Shown piece by piece: positions 61,091 to 64,000 of a stretch of DNA of 64,000 nt. How positions within the stretch are numbered: position 1 is the first letter of the stretch; the number at the start of each line of letters is the position of its first letter. Both the position numbers and the translations under genes were made by a program. The notes beneath the pieces were generated by a model. The model worked only from the letters and a program-made list of their open reading frames with translations. It did not search any database and was not told where the DNA came from. The DNA is taken from contig JADJYW010000004.1 of assembly GCA_016719605.1 (NCBI GenBank), positions 124,001 to 188,000 on the forward strand, written 5' to 3'. This DNA comes from Lewinellaceae bacterium. Lineage in GTDB: Bacteria > Bacteroidota > Bacteroidia > Chitinophagales > Saprospiraceae.

Positions 61091-62269
61091 ATGAAGAAAC
61101 TCCACGTCGTACTGACCCTCTTCGGCGCCATGCTTTTGGCCGCTGCCTGCAACAAAAAATCGGACTTTAACTACTACTACTACGAACCGGCGGACTATGC
61201 CCTGATCTCACAGTACCTCAACCTGCCGGACAAGCCCGACAACTATTTGTCTGAATTACCCAAACACCTGACCTCGCTTGGCCTGGCGCCCCGGCCCGTT
61301 CAGCAAGACAAGGCTATCCTTGGCCGCGTTTTGTTCTACGATACACACCTCTCGAAAGACGGCAAAGTATCCTGCGCCAGTTGCCACAAGCAGGAGTTGG
61401 CTTTCTCGGACGATACCCCGGTGAGCCGTGGCGTATTCGACCGCGCCGGCGACCGCAACTCCATTGCATTAGGCTCTGTACTTTCTTTCGCAGCCTACTA
61501 CGGTACCGACCTGTTTGGCCCCTCGGGTATTCCGTTCTTCTGGGACAACCGTGCCAACACGGCCTCCGAGCAAAACCTCTCCTCCATGACCAATCCCAAG
61601 GAAATGGATATGAGCCACGCCGACATCACCAACGCCGTGCAAGCCCAGCCCTACTACGAGCCGCTTTTCCGCATGGCCTACGGCGACGGCCAGGTTACTC
61701 CGGCCCGCGTATCGGAAGCCATCGGCGAGTTTGTCAACGCGATCGGTTCCTACCGCAGCAAGTTCGATCAGGAAGCCGAAAAAGCTATTGGCTACAATGT
61801 TTACAGCAACATCGAGCTCTCCAATTTCAGCGGCTTCAGCCAGGCGGAAAACCGCGGCAAAAAACTCTACCTCGACAATTGTGCTTCCTGCCACAGCACC
61901 ACCCAGGGGCGCCCGCCAAAAATGAAGGCCAACAACGGCCTGGACGCATCCTATCCCGATGCCGGCGTTGGCGGTATCACCAACCAGGCTGCCGATATGG
62001 GCATGTTCAAGGTGCCCCTGCTGCGCAATATCGCACTCACCGCACCCTATATGCACGACGGGCGTTTTGCTACGCTGGAACAAGTAATTGACCACTACAG
62101 CAGTGGTATCCAGTTTCATCCGAACCTCAGCTCGGAGCTCCGGGTCGGGAATACGCCCCTTAAATTAAACTTTACGGCGCAAGATAAAAGCGACCTCGTC
62201 GCCTTCCTCAACACGCTCACCGACGAGCAGCTGCTGACCGAAAAACGATACGCCAATCCGTTTAAATAG
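61091..62269 (+). CDS. Di-heme cytochrome c peroxidase family lipoprotein
   Basis: A 392-residue periplasmic or outer-membrane lipoprotein (LTLFGAMLLAAACNKK, Cys ~20). Two covalent heme sites are visible: CASCHKQELAFSD (site 1, near residue 98) and CASCHSTTQGRPPKM (site 2, near 265). The di-heme peroxidase/MauG pattern continues with TDLFGPSGIPFFWDNRANTA, VPLLRNIALTAPYMHDGRFA (heme-ligand Met/His region) and ATLEQVIDHYSSGI. These enzymes reduce hydrogen peroxide using cytochrome c, or, in MauG-like relatives, modify proteins. The ATG at 61091 gives the correct lipoprotein signal; the upstream opening at 61040 does not. Confidence 0.94.
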   Translation: MKKLHVVLTLFGAMLLAAACNKKSDFNYYYYEPADYALISQYLNLPDKPDNYLSELPKHLTSLGLAPRPVQQDKAILGRVLFYDTHLSKDGKVSCASCHKQELAFSDDTPVSRGVFDRAGDRNSIALGSVLSFAAYYGTDLFGPSGIPFFWDNRANTASEQNLSSMTNPKEMDMSHADITNAVQAQPYYEPLFRMAYGDGQVTPARVSEAIGEFVNAIGSYRSKFDQEAEKAIGYNVYSNIELSNFSGFSQAENRGKKLYLDNCASCHSTTQGRPPKMKANNGLDASYPDAGVGGITNQAADMGMFKVPLLRNIALTAPYMHDGRFATLEQVIDHYSSGIQFHPNLSSELRVGNTPLKLNFTAQDKSDLVAFLNTLTDEQLLTEKRYANPFK

Positions 62270-62395
62270 GGTTGGAAGGTTTCTGGTTGGAAGGTTAGAA
62301 GGTTGGAGGGTTTCTGGTTCAGTTCGACAAGCTGCCGGAAACCCTCCAACCTTCTAACCCTCCAACCTTCTAACCTTCTAACCCTCCAACCTTTT
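62270..62395. repeat. Long imperfect hairpin of AGGTTGG-type repeats
   Basis: GGTTGGAAGG / GGTTAGAAGG direct repeats on one arm and CCTCCAACCTTCTAA repeats on the other form an interrupted palindrome around CAGTTCGACAAGCTG, directly after the di-heme peroxidase gene and before the 62400 lipoprotein gene. It could terminate transcription. No coding content. Confidence 0.7.
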
Positions 62396-62399
62396 CGTT

Positions 62400-63209
62400 A
62401 TGATTTCCCGCGCTTACTTCCTCGTGGCTGTCTCGTTGATGCTGGTATTTGCCGCCTGCACGTCCAATCGTTTTTATACCCCCAATACGATGAATATCCC
62501 CATGCTGACGGAGGCAGGGCAGGGAACCGTTGCGGGAGGATTGACCACGGGTAGCAAAAATACCGGTTGGGAAGCCCAGGCAACATACAGTCCAGTCAAG
62601 CACCTCGGGCTGATGTTCAACCATTTTGATCTGCGGCACAAAGGCGAAGCGCCTACCAACCAATCCTCGTTTTTTTTCTTTGAAAAAACCCCGTATGAAG
62701 GCCAAACCCGGCTTACCGAGGGCGCTGTGGGCGGTTACTATCAGGTTGGGCCACAAAAAGAATACTTGTTGAGCCTGTTCACCGGATTTGGCCAGGGGCG
62801 TTCAGAAAACCGCTATTCGGCGCCACCCGATCAGCAAAGCAGTGAAATTTATGTATCGGACTGGCGCTACCAGCGCTATTTTATCCAGCCCGCTTTGAGT
62901 CTGAAGTACAACCGGTTTCAGGTAGGTACCGGTATCCGCTTTGCATGGGTCAACTACCTCGACGGCAACATCAGCAGCCGCGTGGGGCAGTTGGAAACCC
63001 AGCGCATTGAACTGCTGGAAAACTCCTCTCCTTTGTTTTTTACCGAAATGGCCTGGAGCATCGGCTGGCGCCTCAAACCGGTAGTCATAAGCCTGAACAG
63101 CACTGCCGTTGTGCGCGGGAAAAATACCTTGCGCGACCTCGACCTCGCCAGCAATTATGTCAGCCTGACATTGGGGTTGAATATCCACGAGTTGAAAAAG
63201 AAGTTTTGA
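62400..63209 (+). CDS. Beta-rich lipoprotein of unknown function
   Basis: A 269-residue lipoprotein: MISRAYFLVAVSLMLVFAAC followed by TSNRFYTP, a clear lipobox with Cys20. The mature part is beta-rich, with strand patterns such as WEAQATYSPVKHLGLMFNHF, LTEGAVGGYYQVG, LKYNRFQVGTGIRFAWVNYL and ASNYVSLTLGLNIHEL, resembling a small outer-membrane barrel carrying an N-terminal lipid. No enzyme motif is visible and the family is not one I can name. It follows the di-heme peroxidase gene after the hairpin. The ATG at 62400 abuts the end of that repeat region. Confidence 0.72.
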   Translation: MISRAYFLVAVSLMLVFAACTSNRFYTPNTMNIPMLTEAGQGTVAGGLTTGSKNTGWEAQATYSPVKHLGLMFNHFDLRHKGEAPTNQSSFFFFEKTPYEGQTRLTEGAVGGYYQVGPQKEYLLSLFTGFGQGRSENRYSAPPDQQSSEIYVSDWRYQRYFIQPALSLKYNRFQVGTGIRFAWVNYLDGNISSRVGQLETQRIELLENSSPLFFTEMAWSIGWRLKPVVISLNSTAVVRGKNTLRDLDLASNYVSLTLGLNIHELKKKF

Positions 63210-63222
63210 TCTTTGCGCCACG

Positions 63223-63256
63223 CTAACTCAAAACCCAAAACTCAAAACTCAAAACT
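63223..63256. repeat. Short tandem repeat of CTCAAAA heptamer
   Basis: About four tandem copies of CTCAAAA (one variant CCCAAAA) in the gap between the 62400 gene and purC; the same heptamer on the opposite strand forms the tandem at 14982-15024. Confidence 0.65.
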
Positions 63257-63261
63257 GGCAA

Positions 63262-64000
63262 ATGCCTGCTATTCGCGAAACACATTTTCAACTTCCCGGC
63301 CAAACGGCCTTTTACCGCGGCAAGGTACGCGATGTTTATACCGTCGGCGACCGGCTCATTATGGTTGCTTCCGACCGCATCTCGGCGTTCGACCACGTTC
63401 TGCCTCGCGCCATTCCGTACAAGGGTGCGGTACTGAACCAAATCGCTGCACATTTCCTCGAAGCCACCCGCGACATCTGCCCGAACTGGCTCATCAGCAC
63501 ACCCGACCCCAACGTGGCCATCGGTTACCGCTGCGAACCGCTGCGTGTCGAAATGGTCATTCGGGGCTATGTAGCCGGCCACGCAGCCCGCACATACGCT
63601 GCCGGTATCCGCACGCTGAGCGGCGTACCCCTGCCGGAGGGTTTGCGTGAAAACGACCCGTTCCCCGAGCCAATTATCACCCCCACGACCAAGGCCGACG
63701 CGGGCCACGACGAGGATATTTCCAAAGAAAAAATCCTTGCGCAGGGTATCGTATCCCGCGCGGACTACGAACAAATGGAAACATACACGCGCGCGCTGTT
63801 CCGGCGAGGTACCGAAATGGCTGCCCGGCAGGGCCTCATTCTGGTGGACACGAAGTACGAGTTTGGGAAAAAAGATGGGCTGGTCGTGCTGATGGACGAA
63901 ATACACACGCCCGATAGTTCCCGCTATTTTTATGCCGAAGGGTACGCCGAACGCCAGATGCGCGGCGAAAAACAACGCCAGTTGAGCAAAGAGTTTGTGC
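63262..64000 (+). CDS. purC: SAICAR synthetase (purC), 5' part, runs off the window
   Basis: Open to the right edge (246 codons seen). It encodes phosphoribosylaminoimidazole-succinocarboxamide synthase, which joins aspartate to CAIR in purine synthesis. Characteristic blocks: FYRGKVRDVYTVGDRLIMVA (ATP-binding GKVRDVY), SDRISAFDHVLPRAIPYKGA, VEMVIRGYVAGHAARTYAAG, EPIITPTTKADAGHDEDIS and LVDTKYEFGKKDGLVVLMDE followed by SRYFYAEGY. The protein is of the longer (~300 aa) Bacteroidota type, so about 60 residues are missing beyond the window. The ATG at 63262 (MPAIRETHFQLPG) lies after the heptamer repeat. It shares the purine pathway with guaB 2.4 kb upstream but is not in an obvious operon with it. 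Confidence 0.95.
   Translation, partial: MPAIRETHFQLPGQTAFYRGKVRDVYTVGDRLIMVASDRISAFDHVLPRAIPYKGAVLNQIAAHFLEATRDICPNWLISTPDPNVAIGYRCEPLRVEMVIRGYVAGHAARTYAAGIRTLSGVPLPEGLRENDPFPEPIITPTTKADAGHDEDISKEKILAQGIVSRADYEQMETYTRALFRRGTEMAARQGLILVDTKYEFGKKDGLVVLMDEIHTPDSSRYFYAEGYAERQMRGEKQRQLSKEFV

Noticed and set aside
1..64000. tRNA, rRNA or riboswitch
   Set aside because: No cloverleaf, rRNA signature or known riboswitch core was found when intergenic stretches were read; a covariance-model search would be decisive.

Overview
The window looks like a chromosomal segment of a GC-rich member of the Bacteroidota, most like the Saprospiria/Chitinophagia. Several things point there: secreted proteins with type IX secretion (T9SS) type-A C-terminal domains, huge HYR/Ig-like surface proteins, a Rho factor with a long disordered insertion, DUF5606, a GYDIA-type GHMP kinase, futalosine-pathway menaquinone synthesis (MqnC), CrtZ, and repeated TAnnTTTG promoter boxes (the Bacteroidota -7 element) just upstream of genes. 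No rRNA, tRNA, CRISPR array, prophage or complete insertion sequence was seen.

Layout. 1-6.7 kb: one giant secreted HYR/Ig repeat protein on the minus strand, interrupted by a frameshift and running off the left edge. 6.8-16.4 kb: small protein, gltX, polysaccharide deacetylase, an ECF sigma/RskA-like anti-sigma pair, a secreted unknown, an outer-membrane barrel plus FAS1 lipoprotein, a YugP-type metallopeptidase and serS. 16.4-25.6 kb: rho, GH25 lysozyme, M28 peptidase with PDZ, an unusual soluble AAA+/M41 protein, and a PpiD-like foldase. 25.7-38.6 kb: GHMP kinase/aroA operon, a secreted protein and a CHAT-protease-like lipoprotein (both frameshifted), rsmA/alkyltransferase-like protein, crtZ, GT4, folC and an RluA-type pseudouridine synthase. 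38.7-49.8 kb: DUF5606, GT2, NRDE, a stand-alone T9SS sorting domain, HAD hydrolase, YwqG-like, DoxX-like, a HEAT-repeat/cyclophilin lipoprotein, a PAP2/haloperoxidase-like lipoprotein with its barrel partner, dprA and an SH3 protein. 49.9-64 kb: MATE exporter, mqnC, a cohesin/dockerin-like T9SS protein, a barrel-like protein, a second ECF sigma factor, an orphan ATP-grasp enzyme, guaB, a di-heme peroxidase, a lipoprotein and the start of purC.

How it fits together. Most of the window is housekeeping (aminoacylation, transcription termination, purine, folate, shikimate and menaquinone synthesis, ribosome methylation) mixed with envelope genes: periplasmic folding factors, lipoproteins, barrels, cell-wall hydrolases and T9SS cargo. 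The accessory layer is small non-coding elements rather than genes. These are a four-copy, about 180-bp MITE-like family lying mainly between convergent genes, a 157-bp long palindrome inserted at the rho stop codon, a 162-bp inverted-repeat element upstream of a secreted-protein operon, and simple repeats.

Four genes (giant HYR protein, the 28.2 kb secreted protein, the CHAT protein and the 47 kb barrel) each show one clean frameshift, with recognisable protein continuing in another frame. These may be true lesions or sequence/assembly indels.
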